Of a stretch of 64,000 nt of DNA, positions 53,649 to 63,002 are shown piece by piece (within the stretch, counting starts at the first letter, position 1; every line of letters begins with the position of its first letter). The position numbers and the translations under genes were made by a program. Under the pieces are notes generated by a model. That model saw nothing but the letters and a program-made list of their open reading frames with translations. It searched no databases and was not told the origin of the DNA. The stretch is from Bradyrhizobium australiense (GTDB taxonomy: Bacteria > Pseudomonadota > Alphaproteobacteria > Rhizobiales > Xanthobacteraceae), in NCBI RefSeq assembly GCF_013114825.1, contig NZ_JAAVLX010000011.1, forward strand, positions 124,001 to 188,000, given 5' to 3'.

Positions 53649-54191
53649 GTGAAGTTCATTGCCCTTGGTGAATCGGATGCGCGATTGATTGAATTGACGC
53701 CTCGTGTTGACGAGCGCGGCAGCTTCACGCGAACCTGGTGTGCCGATAGCTTTGCGGCGCAGGGGATCGACTTCCGCCCCATACAGGGCAACAGCTCACT
53801 CACTCGAGTCCGGGGGAGCGTTCGCGGAATGCATTTCCAGAGAGCCCCGAAGGCCGATGCGAAGATCGTTCGCTGCACGGCGGGTCGTATCCACGATGTC
53901 ATCGTTGATGTGCGTCCGACGTCTCCGACCCGGGGACGGATCTTTGTCAGCGAGCTCGCACCATCGTCCGCAACGATGGTCTACATCCCGGCGGGCTTCG
54001 CTCATGGGTTCCAGACGTTGGAGGACAATTCGGTGGTCGAATACCTGATGGGAACAGAATATATCGAGGAGCTTTCGGATGGATTTCGGCACGACGATCC
54101 CATGGTCGGTATCAAGTGGCCAGAGCCGGTAACGGTGTTGTCACCCAAGGACGCCGCGTGGCCATTGCTAGCAGATCGCCGGCTGTGGTGA
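53649..54191 (+). CDS. dTDP-4-dehydrorhamnose 3,5-epimerase family protein (RmlC-like)
   Basis: 180 residues from GTG 53649. The cupin fold is shown by RIELTPRVDERGSFTRTWCADSF-type sequence near residue 12, GSVRGMHFQRAPKADAKIVRC with the catalytic His, GRIHDVIVDVRPTSPTRG, and VYIPAGFAHGFQTLED. It should epimerise C3 and/or C5 of a keto-sugar nucleotide. No RmlA, RmlB or RmlD gene is seen here, so it may act on another nucleotide sugar made by the neighbouring genes. Confidence 0.89.
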   Translation: MKFIALGESDARLIELTPRVDERGSFTRTWCADSFAAQGIDFRPIQGNSSLTRVRGSVRGMHFQRAPKADAKIVRCTAGRIHDVIVDVRPTSPTRGRIFVSELAPSSATMVYIPAGFAHGFQTLEDNSVVEYLMGTEYIEELSDGFRHDDPMVGIKWPEPVTVLSPKDAAWPLLADRRLW

Positions 54192-54206
54192 GGTACTGGA
54201 AGCAGG

Positions 54207-55520
54207 ATGCTGGATAGACCTGAATCATCAGTGTCGGATCGAAAGCCCGCGATCGACCTCTATGGTTTGGTCACGGAGCTGTTTCCGATCAATCGCAGTC
54301 TTACAGGCGCTGGAGTTCGCGAGACGCTTGGTCTCGTCGCTCGTCATATCGATTTGAAGATCAGTGAGGTTGCGACTGGGACTGCGGTGCTCGACTGGAC
54401 CGTGCCCATGGAGTGGAATATCCGCAGTGCCTCGATCTCTACCCTGTCCGGGCGTCGTCTGGTCGACTTCGCCGACAACAATCTTCACGTTTTGGGTTAC
54501 AGCAAGCCGGTGCAAGGCGTAATAAGTCGTGTCGAGCTTGCGCAGCATGTTCATACATTGCCTGACCAGCCCGACCTCATCCCGTACCGCACCGGATATT
54601 TTGCCAACGACTGGGGCTTCTGCCTTTCCCACAAGCTTTGGCAGACCATGACCGATGAGCATTATCGCGTCGAAATCGACAGTGAGCTATCGTCGGGATC
54701 GCTGACTTATGGTGAATTGTTTCTGGCCGGGCACACGGCTGAGGAAGTGCTTGTCACCTGCCATATATGCCATCCAAGTCTCGCCAATGACAATCTTTCG
54801 GGTATTGCGGTGATGACCGCCCTTGCGATGCGGCAGGCCCAAAGAACCCGTCGGTTAGGATATCGTTTTCTCTTTCTTCCGGCCACCATCGGCGCCATCA
54901 CATGGCTGGATCGTAATCAGTCGAGACTCGACAGGATCCGGCATGGCCTTGTTCTGACCTGCCTGGGCGACTCCAGCGGATTTCACTACAAGGAGAGCCG
55001 CAGCGAAGCCACCATTGATCGAGCTGTGTCGCATGTCTTGCGACATTCCGGCCACCAGTATGAAGTCATGCCGTTCAGCCCCTATGGATATGACGAGCGG
55101 CAATTCTGTTCTCCGGGTTTTAATCTGCCGGTTGGTTGTCTCATGAGAGGGGTGCATGGGACGTTTCCCGAATATCACACTTCAGCCGACAACCTTGATT
55201 TCGTAAAGCCGGAAGCTCTTGACCAATCCTACGCCCTGATCGAGTCGATCTTGGATGTTCTTGATCAGAATCGCACGTTTGAACGTGTGGACGGTCGGGG
55301 CGAACCTCAGCTCGGACGGCGTGGGCTTTACAGGGCCATCGCGGGGCAACGCGAGGCCGGCGGGGCCACACAGATGGATCTCTTATGGTTCCTGAACCTT
55401 GCAGACGGTCGGCACAGTCTTCTGGACATGGCGATCCGTGCCGACGTTCCGTTTGCGCGCCTTGAAACTGCGGCGCGGCTCGCACTGGAGGCCTCGCTCG
55501 TCCGCGAAGCGATCCAATGA
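54207..55520 (+). CDS. DUF4910 aminopeptidase-like protein
   Basis: 437 residues. LVTELFPINRSLTGAGVRETL is the characteristic start. Then come VLVTCHICHPSLANDNLSGIAV with histidines and aspartate in M28-like positions, RFLFLPATIGAITWLDRN, LTCLGDSSGFHYK, and GTFPEYHTSADNLDFV. The last 60 residues form a winged-helix-like domain. The family is related to zinc aminopeptidases but occurs repeatedly in surface polysaccharide loci, where it may hydrolyse or attach an amino acid. Gene start is 15 bp after the epimerase stop. Confidence 0.85.
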   Translation: MLDRPESSVSDRKPAIDLYGLVTELFPINRSLTGAGVRETLGLVARHIDLKISEVATGTAVLDWTVPMEWNIRSASISTLSGRRLVDFADNNLHVLGYSKPVQGVISRVELAQHVHTLPDQPDLIPYRTGYFANDWGFCLSHKLWQTMTDEHYRVEIDSELSSGSLTYGELFLAGHTAEEVLVTCHICHPSLANDNLSGIAVMTALAMRQAQRTRRLGYRFLFLPATIGAITWLDRNQSRLDRIRHGLVLTCLGDSSGFHYKESRSEATIDRAVSHVLRHSGHQYEVMPFSPYGYDERQFCSPGFNLPVGCLMRGVHGTFPEYHTSADNLDFVKPEALDQSYALIESILDVLDQNRTFERVDGRGEPQLGRRGLYRAIAGQREAGGATQMDLLWFLNLADGRHSLLDMAIRADVPFARLETAARLALEASLVREAIQ

Positions 55521-55633
55521 TTTGATTTTGGGGGCGAGCAGGCAGAAGGCCGACTCGCTGAATGATCGACCAAAGTAATTCTGGGAAGAGCATTAGTAAT
55601 TGCAGCAGGCTTCATTGTATTAGGAAGCGCATA

Positions 55634-56767
55634 ATGAGTACCGATGTGTCTGCTAAGAGCAGGCCGGCTATTGATAGCCCCGAAAGAATCGAGCTTGTCC
55701 ATGTTGGCCGTACGCTTCAAAGCCTGCAACATCTGCGCGTCGTCGCTGCTTCTTTCATCGTGCTCTATCATACAGAATTGCAGATCACGCGGTTGACGGA
55801 CGGGATTCACCAGCACTCGCTGGGTTTTGGTGCCGCAGGCACAGACCTGTTCTTTGTTATCGGCGGCTTCATTCTGGTCTATACAAGCCACAATCGGAAA
55901 GACACGTTCGGTGCATTCTTGTACCGCCGCTTCGTTCGCATCGCTCCCCTCTACTGGCTATTCACGTCTCTCATGCTGGTCGTGCTTCTGATCGCACCTA
56001 GCCATCTGCTGACGACGAAGGGCGATTTTTGGCATTTTCTGCTCTCACTAGCTTTCATTCCGTATCCCCATCCGGTTCTTGGAATAGACCGACCCTTTCT
56101 GTTTCCGGGTTGGGTGCTAAACCATTTTGCATTCTTCTATCTTTTGTTTGGCTCACTGTTATTCTTGTCGACCGGAAAGCGCGTCTTTTGGGTGAGCGCC
56201 GTACTTTGTGCATTAGTGGTATTGAGGGCTTTGTTCGGAGACAAGAGTCACCTGCTGAATTTCTACGGTGCGACAGTGGCGCTGGATTTCGTGCTGGGAA
56301 TGATCGTTGCTTGGCTATTTTTTGCAAGAAACGAGGCGCCGTGGGTCATCGTCGCAGTGTTTCTCGCCGGTGCGTCGATCTTTGTAGCAGGTGTTCTGCA
56401 TAACGTTTCAGAGGGCGCCGAGCGGGCATTTTCTTGGGGTGTGGCCGACGCGGCATTGCTATTCGTATGTGTCTCTATCGAGAAGCAGTTGGGTTGGCCA
56501 GAATGTCGCTTTCTCAGCAAGCTGGGCGATGCATCCTATTCGGTGTTCGTGTCCCATTTGTTCACCCTTGCGTTGGTGACGAGCATTCTGCGCGGGCTTC
56601 GATTGTTCCCGGCACTCGGGGTGTCGGGCGCGAGAATCGTCTTCCTTGGAGCCGCCTGGGCGCTGGGGATGATGATCTACGCGGCGATCGAACGCCCCTT
56701 GATGCGGTACCTGGACCGACGGCGAAGACCGCGGGCGAAGGGATTGATTGTTGAAAAGGGACCTTAA
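55634..56767 (+). CDS. Acyltransferase-3 (ExoZ/OafA-like) membrane protein
   Basis: 377 residues, about ten membrane helices. LQHLRVVAASFIVLYHTEL carries the conserved His, GAAGTDLFFVIGGFILVYTS and YRRFVRIAPLYWLFTS follow. ATG 55634 has AGGAAG upstream; the ATG at 55562 is less likely. It would O-acylate the polymer or precursor. The stop overlaps the region before the AGE isomerase gene by less than 100 bp, consistent with one transcript. Confidence 0.88.
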   Translation: MSTDVSAKSRPAIDSPERIELVHVGRTLQSLQHLRVVAASFIVLYHTELQITRLTDGIHQHSLGFGAAGTDLFFVIGGFILVYTSHNRKDTFGAFLYRRFVRIAPLYWLFTSLMLVVLLIAPSHLLTTKGDFWHFLLSLAFIPYPHPVLGIDRPFLFPGWVLNHFAFFYLLFGSLLFLSTGKRVFWVSAVLCALVVLRALFGDKSHLLNFYGATVALDFVLGMIVAWLFFARNEAPWVIVAVFLAGASIFVAGVLHNVSEGAERAFSWGVADAALLFVCVSIEKQLGWPECRFLSKLGDASYSVFVSHLFTLALVTSILRGLRLFPALGVSGARIVFLGAAWALGMMIYAAIERPLMRYLDRRRRPRAKGLIVEKGP

Positions 56768-56855
56768 ATGGGTGGATCGCCCGACGCGGAGGACGCAAGA
56801 ATCCTGTCGTCCCAAGGCTCGGGAAACGCGCCTGTGCAGCACAGTGGAGGATCGA

Positions 56856-58007
56856 ATGAATAGCGGGCAAGCCGTCCAACACGCCTGCGATAGCGTCGAT
56901 ATTGTAAAAGAGCTGAAGGCTTTGATGATCAATCATGCCTTGCCCTTGTGGTGGCGCGAGGGGTGGGATGCATCCAGGGGCGGCTTTGTAGAGCGGCTCG
57001 ATCATCAAGGGAATGCGGACTACGTCGCCCCTCGTCGGATTCGCGTACAAGCGCGCCAGATATATAGCTACGCCAAGGCCGCCCAGCTCGGCTGGTATCC
57101 CGAAGGTCGCAAGATCGCGATGGAGGGCCTTGAATATCTTCTCGCGAAAGCCAAGGGGCCTGATGGCCAGCCAGGCTTCGTGCACCTGATCGACCGGAAC
57201 GGATCGACCATTAATCCGTTGCGGGATTCCTACGACCATGCATTCATTCTGTTGGCCCTGGCCACCGTTTACCAGTTGACGGGAGATGCGTCAGTTCAGG
57301 AGGAGATAAGATTGCTTTGGGAATTTCTTGATTCTCACCTGCGATCTCCGCATGGCGGATTTATTGAGGGAATCCCGCCTGCCTTGCCGCGCCGGCAAAA
57401 CCCTCAAATGCATTTATTGGAGGCGATGATCGCGACGTTTGACGCCACGGGCGATGCTGTCTTTAAGAGTTGTGCTAGTGATCTTTTCAGAATCTTCGTA
57501 GCGAAATTGTATGATCGGCAGCGTCAGATTTTGGGAGAGTATTTTGAAGAGGATTGGCTGAAAATAGAGCCTAGCGTCGTTGAGCCGGGACATCAGGCGG
57601 AATGGGTGTGGCTGCTTAAAGGCTTCGAGCGGATAACGGGATGTCCGACAGGCGAGCATCGCTCTCAGTTACTCGCTTCGGCATTGCGTTATCGCGACGA
57701 GACGGGTTGTCTGCTTGACGAGGGCGATGCCGAGGGGAAGGTTCGAAAGTTCACTCGCCGGCTTTGGCCTCAGACGGAGATTGCCAAAGCCTGGATTGCA
57801 CAAGCCGAAGCAGGAGAGCAGGGCGCAGCTGATCAAGCAATCGTAGCTCTTGCACGATTGGACAAGCATTACCTGCAACATTCGGTTCGCGGGGGCTGGT
57901 ACGATCAATTTGATTGCGACAATCAGTTGCTGGTCGAGTCGATACCAGCTTCGTCTTTTTATCACGTCATCTGCGCCATCGCCGAAGCTAATCGAGTCTT
58001 GAGCTGA
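56856..58007 (+). CDS. AGE-family epimerase/isomerase
   Basis: 383 residues from ATG 56856 (GGAGG site). The alpha/alpha barrel motifs are visible: ALPLWWREGWDASRGGFVERLD, RIRVQARQIYSYAKAAQLGW, SYDHAFILLALA with a catalytic-type His, NPQMHLLEAMIATF and VEPGHQAEWVWLLKG with the second His. Members are N-acylglucosamine 2-epimerases, mannose isomerases or cellobiose epimerases. In this cluster a sugar isomerase feeding precursor supply is plausible. It ends the modification block. Confidence 0.89.
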   Translation: MNSGQAVQHACDSVDIVKELKALMINHALPLWWREGWDASRGGFVERLDHQGNADYVAPRRIRVQARQIYSYAKAAQLGWYPEGRKIAMEGLEYLLAKAKGPDGQPGFVHLIDRNGSTINPLRDSYDHAFILLALATVYQLTGDASVQEEIRLLWEFLDSHLRSPHGGFIEGIPPALPRRQNPQMHLLEAMIATFDATGDAVFKSCASDLFRIFVAKLYDRQRQILGEYFEEDWLKIEPSVVEPGHQAEWVWLLKGFERITGCPTGEHRSQLLASALRYRDETGCLLDEGDAEGKVRKFTRRLWPQTEIAKAWIAQAEAGEQGAADQAIVALARLDKHYLQHSVRGGWYDQFDCDNQLLVESIPASSFYHVICAIAEANRVLS

Positions 58008-58575
58008 CCTGTCTATCGGACAAGGAGCCACATGCCCCATAACATTCCCCCAGATGGATGTGCCGATCGCCGGGGCGAGGGCAATGGCTAGGGCGAAGAG
58101 TACGATTGGATTGCACACGCTCCAGCTAAAGCGACTGTGCCGTGCGCGCGGCTTGATCGGAGGTTCACTACCGCAGCGGACGCTGAATACCAGCATCGCC
58201 AGGTTCTGACATGAAGCGGCGCCTCCGAATTGATTGAAAGGCAACACATTAGATTTTGGGAGTTCCACCCTGGCGGGCGATCGCGTAACATCGTTGCACT
58301 CAGGCTATGGTTTACGATTGGTGACAATTAGGAAAAACATTAATAACTCAATTAGTTGGTTGGCGATGTCGAATTCGAATTTCTTGAAGTTCAGAATCCC
58401 ACCGCGGTTCGGCGAGCGCAAAAGAGCGGAAGCGCGCTCGAATCGCCACGATCATGGACATCGTTTTTCAAGTGCGCCGGCATATCCGTTTCCGGCAGCA
58501 TGCCTGCGAATTTCATTGCGCCTGGGGTTCTGCGGAAAGCAGCGCTGCTGCGCAAGTTGATTGGGGGCAGGGAGC
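58008..58575. other. Intergenic region before the cold-shock-domain gene
   Basis: About 570 bp. A minus-strand string near 58045-58130 (PIVLFALAIALAPAIGTSIWG) looks like a transporter or membrane-protein relic. Otherwise I see only chance frames. The 3' part may be the long leader of the cold-shock-domain gene. Confidence 0.4.
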
Positions 58576-59124
58576 ATGGCTACGGGTTTCGTACGGTTAT
58601 TTCATCCTGCGAAGCGCTACGGCTTCATCCAGCAAGAATCTGGAGGAGAGGACGTCTTCGTGCACGCTTCAACGGTGAGAATGGCAGGCCTTAAGAAGTT
58701 GCGGAAAGGTCAGAAAGTCTACTTTGAGATCTACGACAATCAAGGGAGGCCGGCGGCAAGGAATCTGCGTGTTCAAAAAGACGCGTTGGGGGAGCAGGAT
58801 CGGTTTCAAGCTCTGGAGGAGCCAGCCCAAAAGGATCCGCCCTCTGGCTCGAGTCCTGCCGGCTCCAATCGATCGGGTGTGAGCCGCAAGAGGATTTCTC
58901 GCGCTGATTTGGAACAGGTGTTGGCTGAGGCTGTCAGGACCAGCCATTCGGAGTGCAAATCCTTCGTGGGCGTAATCGTCGAGAAAATTATTTCGAATTC
59001 ACCTGGTGAAGCAGGTTGGGCTGTCAAAGGTGTAAGATATGGAAATGCCGACCGCACCAAGTGCTCTGCCGCGCTCTCGAATTGTCTGAATGAGCTGCAG
59101 CATGGGTACCAGCTCTTGGACTGA
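58576..59124 (+). CDS. Cold-shock domain fused to an unrecognised C-terminal domain
   Basis: 182 residues. Residues 1-65 are a cold-shock domain with RNP1-like KRYGFIQ and RNP2-like EDVFVHAS, expected to bind single-stranded RNA or DNA. A Pro/Ser-rich linker follows, then a 70-residue domain at 110-182: DLEQVLAEAV, CKSFVGVIVEKI, WAVKGVRYGNADRTKCSAAL, LNELQHGYQL. The same domain closes the protein encoded at 59586-60539. ATG 58576 is preceded by a purine-rich GGGAG. The fused domain is unknown to me. Confidence 0.78.
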   Translation: MATGFVRLFHPAKRYGFIQQESGGEDVFVHASTVRMAGLKKLRKGQKVYFEIYDNQGRPAARNLRVQKDALGEQDRFQALEEPAQKDPPSGSSPAGSNRSGVSRKRISRADLEQVLAEAVRTSHSECKSFVGVIVEKIISNSPGEAGWAVKGVRYGNADRTKCSAALSNCLNELQHGYQLLD

Positions 59125-59585
59125 GCAGATACGAAAAAAGCGCCGTTAGCACACCTAGATCCGCAATCGGTCGCCTGGGGACCAGCACCGCTCAACCGGA
59201 TTGGCCACTTCATCTTATGTGAATTGCGTCGGTCTATCCGACGGCAGTTGCGCCTCGCTCAGCTGCGTGATCTCCAATCTGCTGCCACCATGCGACGACT
59301 GCAGTACTGTCCCTGCGGCAAGGTTTCCTGTATTTAACTCAGCCCGCTTAATAGCGGGAATTGGTCTCGCCCATGAAATTCGAATTGCTTCAGATTTGGT
59401 ACAGCCGGACCGAATAGATCCAGGTGCAGACTCGGGTTCTTCAGAACACCATGTTTGATCACGCTTGTGTAACCGTCCCCACCGCGTGGCGGGCGGAGTA
59501 CCGGCCGGATGTGACATTTGAAGGTGAGCTCTGCTGACCGGCGGACAATCACTGCGCCAAGAGCGAGCGATGAGCAGCGCGATAG
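59125..59585. other. No convincing gene between convergent genes
   Basis: Frames on both strands are short and lack starts. No terminator with a T-run was recognised. Confidence 0.4.
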
Positions 59586-60539
59586 TCACTCATCGGACAG
59601 CCTGAACTCCCGCTGCATACGCTCGAGGATAGTTTTCAATGCCTTATTGACGGCCGTTCGGTCAGATCTGCCGAACTTGACCCCCCGCAGCGTCCAGTTT
59701 GGATCAAAGGGTGATTTCGGTTTCACGTGCTGGACGACCACGCCAACGAATTCCGCGCAACTCGGCCCGGCCCTCTTTGCCGCTTCTGCGATCGCTAGTT
59801 CGAGCTTAGGTGCAGTAATTCGAACTTGATCCGATCGCGTTTTCTTCAGCATCGCATCCGTCACGTCGACCACTGGTGCACAGGATTGAACCGACCCTCT
59901 AAACCAAGATGGACTCTTGACTGCATCCGCAATTCCAATTGGCTGAGCCGGCCGGCAAATAATTTCGAATGCTGGCTCAATAGGCACTGGCTGCTTAGAT
60001 GCGCTGCCCTGTGAACTCACTTCGGTTGGCCTTTGCGTAAACTGCTGGGCCTCTAGCATGACTTGATCGATGATCTCCAAACTCTTGGCGATCACGTCGT
60101 TCAGTGCTGTAGCAGGTTTCTCGACGGAAGGACCATGCTTCTTGCCGCCATGCAGCTGCGATCGGCCTGGTTGCGCGACCCTACGATGCGCCCGCAGTGC
60201 ACGAACGTGAAAGGGACTCTTGCGGGGCGCGCAGCTTGATTCTGACCTCCCTGTAGGGTCTCTCGTGGGCAGCTGCCTGAATTTTATCGAACGACCTAAG
60301 TTGGCATTGGAGAGCTTCTTGACCTTTTTCGACAGAAGCTGTGCTCGGGAGGGCCGATTCTTGCTTGCCACAAGCATGTCGTCGACGGATCGTGGGGGAA
60401 ATTTCTGAAAAGCGCTTTTTTCTCCGCCCTTCGGCCGAGCCGCTGTCGACGAGCCAGATCGCATTTTTGAGAGCGTCAAAAAATTGCGCATCAGTCGGTG
60501 TCTGGCGGGGGAGCGGACTCGAACTCGGGAAGTTGGCAT
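59586..60539 (-). CDS. Hypothetical protein sharing the C-terminal domain of the cold-shock gene
   Basis: 317 residues. The C-terminal 75 residues (LELAIAEAAKRAG, CAEFVGVVVQHVKPKSP, WTLRGVKFGRSDRTAVNKALKTIL) align with the tail of the protein at 58576. The middle (about 120-200) is ordinary helical sequence. The first 110 residues are Arg/Ser-rich and look less like real protein than an alternative frame (PTDAQFFDALKNAIWLVDSG), so a frameshift may be present. ATG 60539 has GGAG six bases upstream and starts 21 bp after the upstream gene ends. Confidence 0.6.
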   Translation of the reverse strand: MPTSRVRVRSPARHRLMRNFLTLSKMRSGSSTAARPKGGEKSAFQKFPPRSVDDMLVASKNRPSRAQLLSKKVKKLSNANLGRSIKFRQLPTRDPTGRSESSCAPRKSPFHVRALRAHRRVAQPGRSQLHGGKKHGPSVEKPATALNDVIAKSLEIIDQVMLEAQQFTQRPTEVSSQGSASKQPVPIEPAFEIICRPAQPIGIADAVKSPSWFRGSVQSCAPVVDVTDAMLKKTRSDQVRITAPKLELAIAEAAKRAGPSCAEFVGVVVQHVKPKSPFDPNWTLRGVKFGRSDRTAVNKALKTILERMQREFRLSDE

Positions 60540-60559
60540 GGTGAGCTCCGGCAGAATGA

Positions 60560-61249
60560 TCAAAGAACCGCGGATGCACCTGCAGTGGTGAGCACGACCG
60601 CATCATCACGCGTTTCGACAAGGTCTAACTCGATCAGTGCGCGCAAATCTTCCGGACTGATGGGCGATAGCTTTGCGCGGTTGCTCTTGATGTCCCTCAG
60701 CACCCACCGAAGTGCAATCGCTCGATCTCGATTTTCGGGGGCAGTGTGGATGTGTGGCTCTAGAATTGCCGTTAGAAGGTTCGATTTTGATCCGTCATTC
60801 TGAGCCTCCGGACTCGCCGCGAGTGCTTCTGGCGCAGCAGAGGGAATGCCGGACATATTGTCCGAAGGTACGACTTCGCAAGATGGGCGTTGTATAGGTT
60901 CTCCAGCGGCGACGGGAGTGTTTCGTGAATTGGCAATACTGTCGTTTGGATGCCCTTCCAGCTTGGTTGAAGCCGCGGGTTCGGGTTCAAGGATTGAGAG
61001 CAACCATTCGAGAGAAGGTCCGCGGTCGTGATCGCTCGGTTTGGCTTTCAAACCTTGGGCTTTTTGGATGGTCCAATTAATCAAGCCGACAACTTCCATG
61101 CCCACTTCCTCCCTGGCTTGCTCGGCCGCGCAGAGCGCTACACCGCCAGCCCGCATAGGTTCAACAAGGCCGCGGATGTATTCCGGAACAGCAACGGCGT
61201 TCGATGTGGAAGTGCCTTTGAATTTCGGCGGCCACATCAAGCAAGGCAT
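60560..61249 (-). CDS. Hypothetical protein with a conserved-looking C-terminal helical domain
   Basis: 229 residues. The N-terminal third is helical; the middle is a Pro/Ala/Ser-rich linker; the last 60 residues form a compact domain (RDRAIALRWVLRDIKSNRAKLSPISPEDLRALIELDLVE, then a beta hairpin), winged-helix-like in feel. A strong GGAGG lies eight bases before ATG 61099, so the true protein may be 179 residues. The next gene starts 21 bp downstream on the same strand. Confidence 0.6.
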   Translation of the reverse strand: MPCLMWPPKFKGTSTSNAVAVPEYIRGLVEPMRAGGVALCAAEQAREEVGMEVVGLINWTIQKAQGLKAKPSDHDRGPSLEWLLSILEPEPAASTKLEGHPNDSIANSRNTPVAAGEPIQRPSCEVVPSDNMSGIPSAAPEALAASPEAQNDGSKSNLLTAILEPHIHTAPENRDRAIALRWVLRDIKSNRAKLSPISPEDLRALIELDLVETRDDAVVLTTAGASAVL

Positions 61250-61852
61250 CGTAAGACCGAAACCCGTCCGTTCGACCTCAGTCTTGCAGTAAAAGGTGCC
61301 CAGCTCGCCAAAGCGGTTGATTCATTGGGCTAATAGTTTGTAGGCCCGTGCGGCGATCAATCTTCGGCATTAAATCATACTCCAGGCGATTTAAAAAGTT
61401 ATTTGATTGGATTTAGAGAGTGCCTCGCTATTAATAAATCAGCTTTCTTCTGAGGCAGCCCAAGTCGGGTCTGATAGGAGGAGTGCATTGAAAGGTATCT
61501 TAGCGCTTGGGGAATGTTCGATTTGAAATGTAGTGGGACGTGGCCACACTGCGGTTTTCGGAGTGGACGCATGCGTTCTTCGACGCAATCCTATATGCGC
61601 CGGTCTGGGTCCTCTCGAGATGCCGATATTGCGATCGCCTGTGAGCTGTCAGGTGGGTGCCATCGGCTCTGCGCCGCACTCGATCGCCCGAGTCATCCTT
61701 AGACTCACCGGTCCCCGCCCAGTAGACTCCATTTAGACAACTGTTCGCGAGTTTAACCGTTGGACCCTCTTTGCGGGGCGGCAACTCCATGCTGAATGCT
61801 GAATGCTGATGTTGAGAAACAAATTGCGCGAAAACTCAACAGCTATAACCGG
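61250..61852. other. No convincing gene
   Basis: Short overlapping frames only. It includes the promoter region of the gene ending at 60560. Confidence 0.4.
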
Positions 61853-62053
61853 TCAGTGTTGCTCCATTGCCTCATAGAGATCATGCCGGTCGGACTGAGC
61901 GAGGTTGCGCAGGTCTCCAAGTGTTCCGCGTGGAGCTCCACAATGACGACATCTGACCTGGGTAGAGGACGGGGCATTCTCCACATAATCCAGGATGATT
62001 CCGAGCGCGTTGCAATTGACGCAGATCAGCTGAAAGGCGGGATGGATGGGCAT
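61853..62053 (-). CDS. Small zinc-ribbon hypothetical protein
   Basis: 66 residues from ATG 62053. Two CxxC pairs (LICVNCNALG and VRCRHCGAPRG) about 25 residues apart form a likely zinc ribbon; the tail GTLGDLRNLAQSDRHDLYE is helical. Small proteins of this pattern are frequent in Bradyrhizobium in my recollection, with no known function. The longer frame upstream lacks sense. Confidence 0.65.
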   Translation of the reverse strand: MPIHPAFQLICVNCNALGIILDYVENAPSSTQVRCRHCGAPRGTLGDLRNLAQSDRHDLYEAMEQH

Positions 62054-62503
62054 TCGCGCACTCATTGTAAGACAAAGTCGCCAAATGGAGTACAATCCCA
62101 TGGGATCCTGCTTGGAAACACCATTGTGTCGATGATGACGCACAAATACTACGCCGCCAACGATCGTCGCGAATTAACTTAACCGATCAACCTTACCGTG
62201 AACTCCGCCTTGTATCCACGCGGTGCCTAATGCGTTGTGAAGCTGGCCCCATGGCTGAAGTGGCGAAGCGGCTCACCGCGGCGCTCCACATGCGGGTAGA
62301 AATCCAGGCGGAGCTTCAATCGACTTAACAAAACCGCGCCGGCGGGAGCATGCCACAGATCTCTGCTGGGTGAGCAACCAACTCCGCTGGGGGCTTAGAT
62401 TGAATCGGCTGGCCTCCCTTTTCGAACGTTTGTCTTCGATCAGATGACAATCAAGGGCACCTGATCACGAACACTCCACTTCCGAACGTATTCCCGTGCG
62501 GGC
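62054..62503. other. No convincing gene
   Basis: No frame with a start signal or family pattern was found; probably gene debris. Confidence 0.4.
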
Positions 62504-62651
62504 TTAAACCTCGTTCGAAGCGGGGTCACGCAACAGCTCGTAGGCTGCATTGAAGGTATTGTCGATCTGCCATTCTGTAGCCTCTGCTGGCAGCGCGCGG
62601 ACGATCTTGTGGTCCTCATTACACAGGTTGCACTGGCTTAGTACCCGTCAA
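62504..62651 (-). pseudogene. Gene fragment without a start
   Basis: The minus strand reads SQCNLCNEDHKIVRALPAEA and on through WQIDNTFNAAYELLRDPA to a TAA at 62504-62506. Composition is that of a real protein and it has a CxxC. The frame lacks a start codon. A good AAGGAG with a TTG start lies just upstream in another frame, so one or two base changes probably broke the gene. No family is recognised. Confidence 0.4.
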
Positions 62652-63002
62652 AATGTCTCCTTCACCCGAGGGGCGGCAATCGACTAGCGCGGCATATTGT
62701 ACCGCAAGAGAGCCCGTTCAGTAGCGAGCCACCTATGAATATCCCCATACTGCCGCTCCAGCAGCTACCAGGACGCAGCGAGGATTGTCGCAGAACTAAC
62801 CGCCGCAACTGCAAACCCTAGTACCGTGGCTACCCTACCTCGTGATGGTCAAATCCCGCGAACATAGGAGCTATCCCACATCCGAAACCAACGTGCTCTT
62901 TCGTGGAGTGTAGCAACAAAAAGACCGCACGCGGTAGTCGCCGTAAATCTGGAACAAAGCCGCTTGAGCTCCCGTTGTTAATTCAGCCAAAGGGAGCCTG
63001 AG
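62652..63002. other. Promoter region of the Gly/Ala/Pro-rich gene
   Basis: No gene is supported in these 350 bp. Confidence 0.4.

Noticed and set aside
57669..58268. Minus-strand 199-codon frame opposite the AGE isomerase gene end
   Set aside because: Most of it is antisense to a clear gene; only a short hydrophobic piece near 58045-58130 looks protein-like, which is too little to call a gene.
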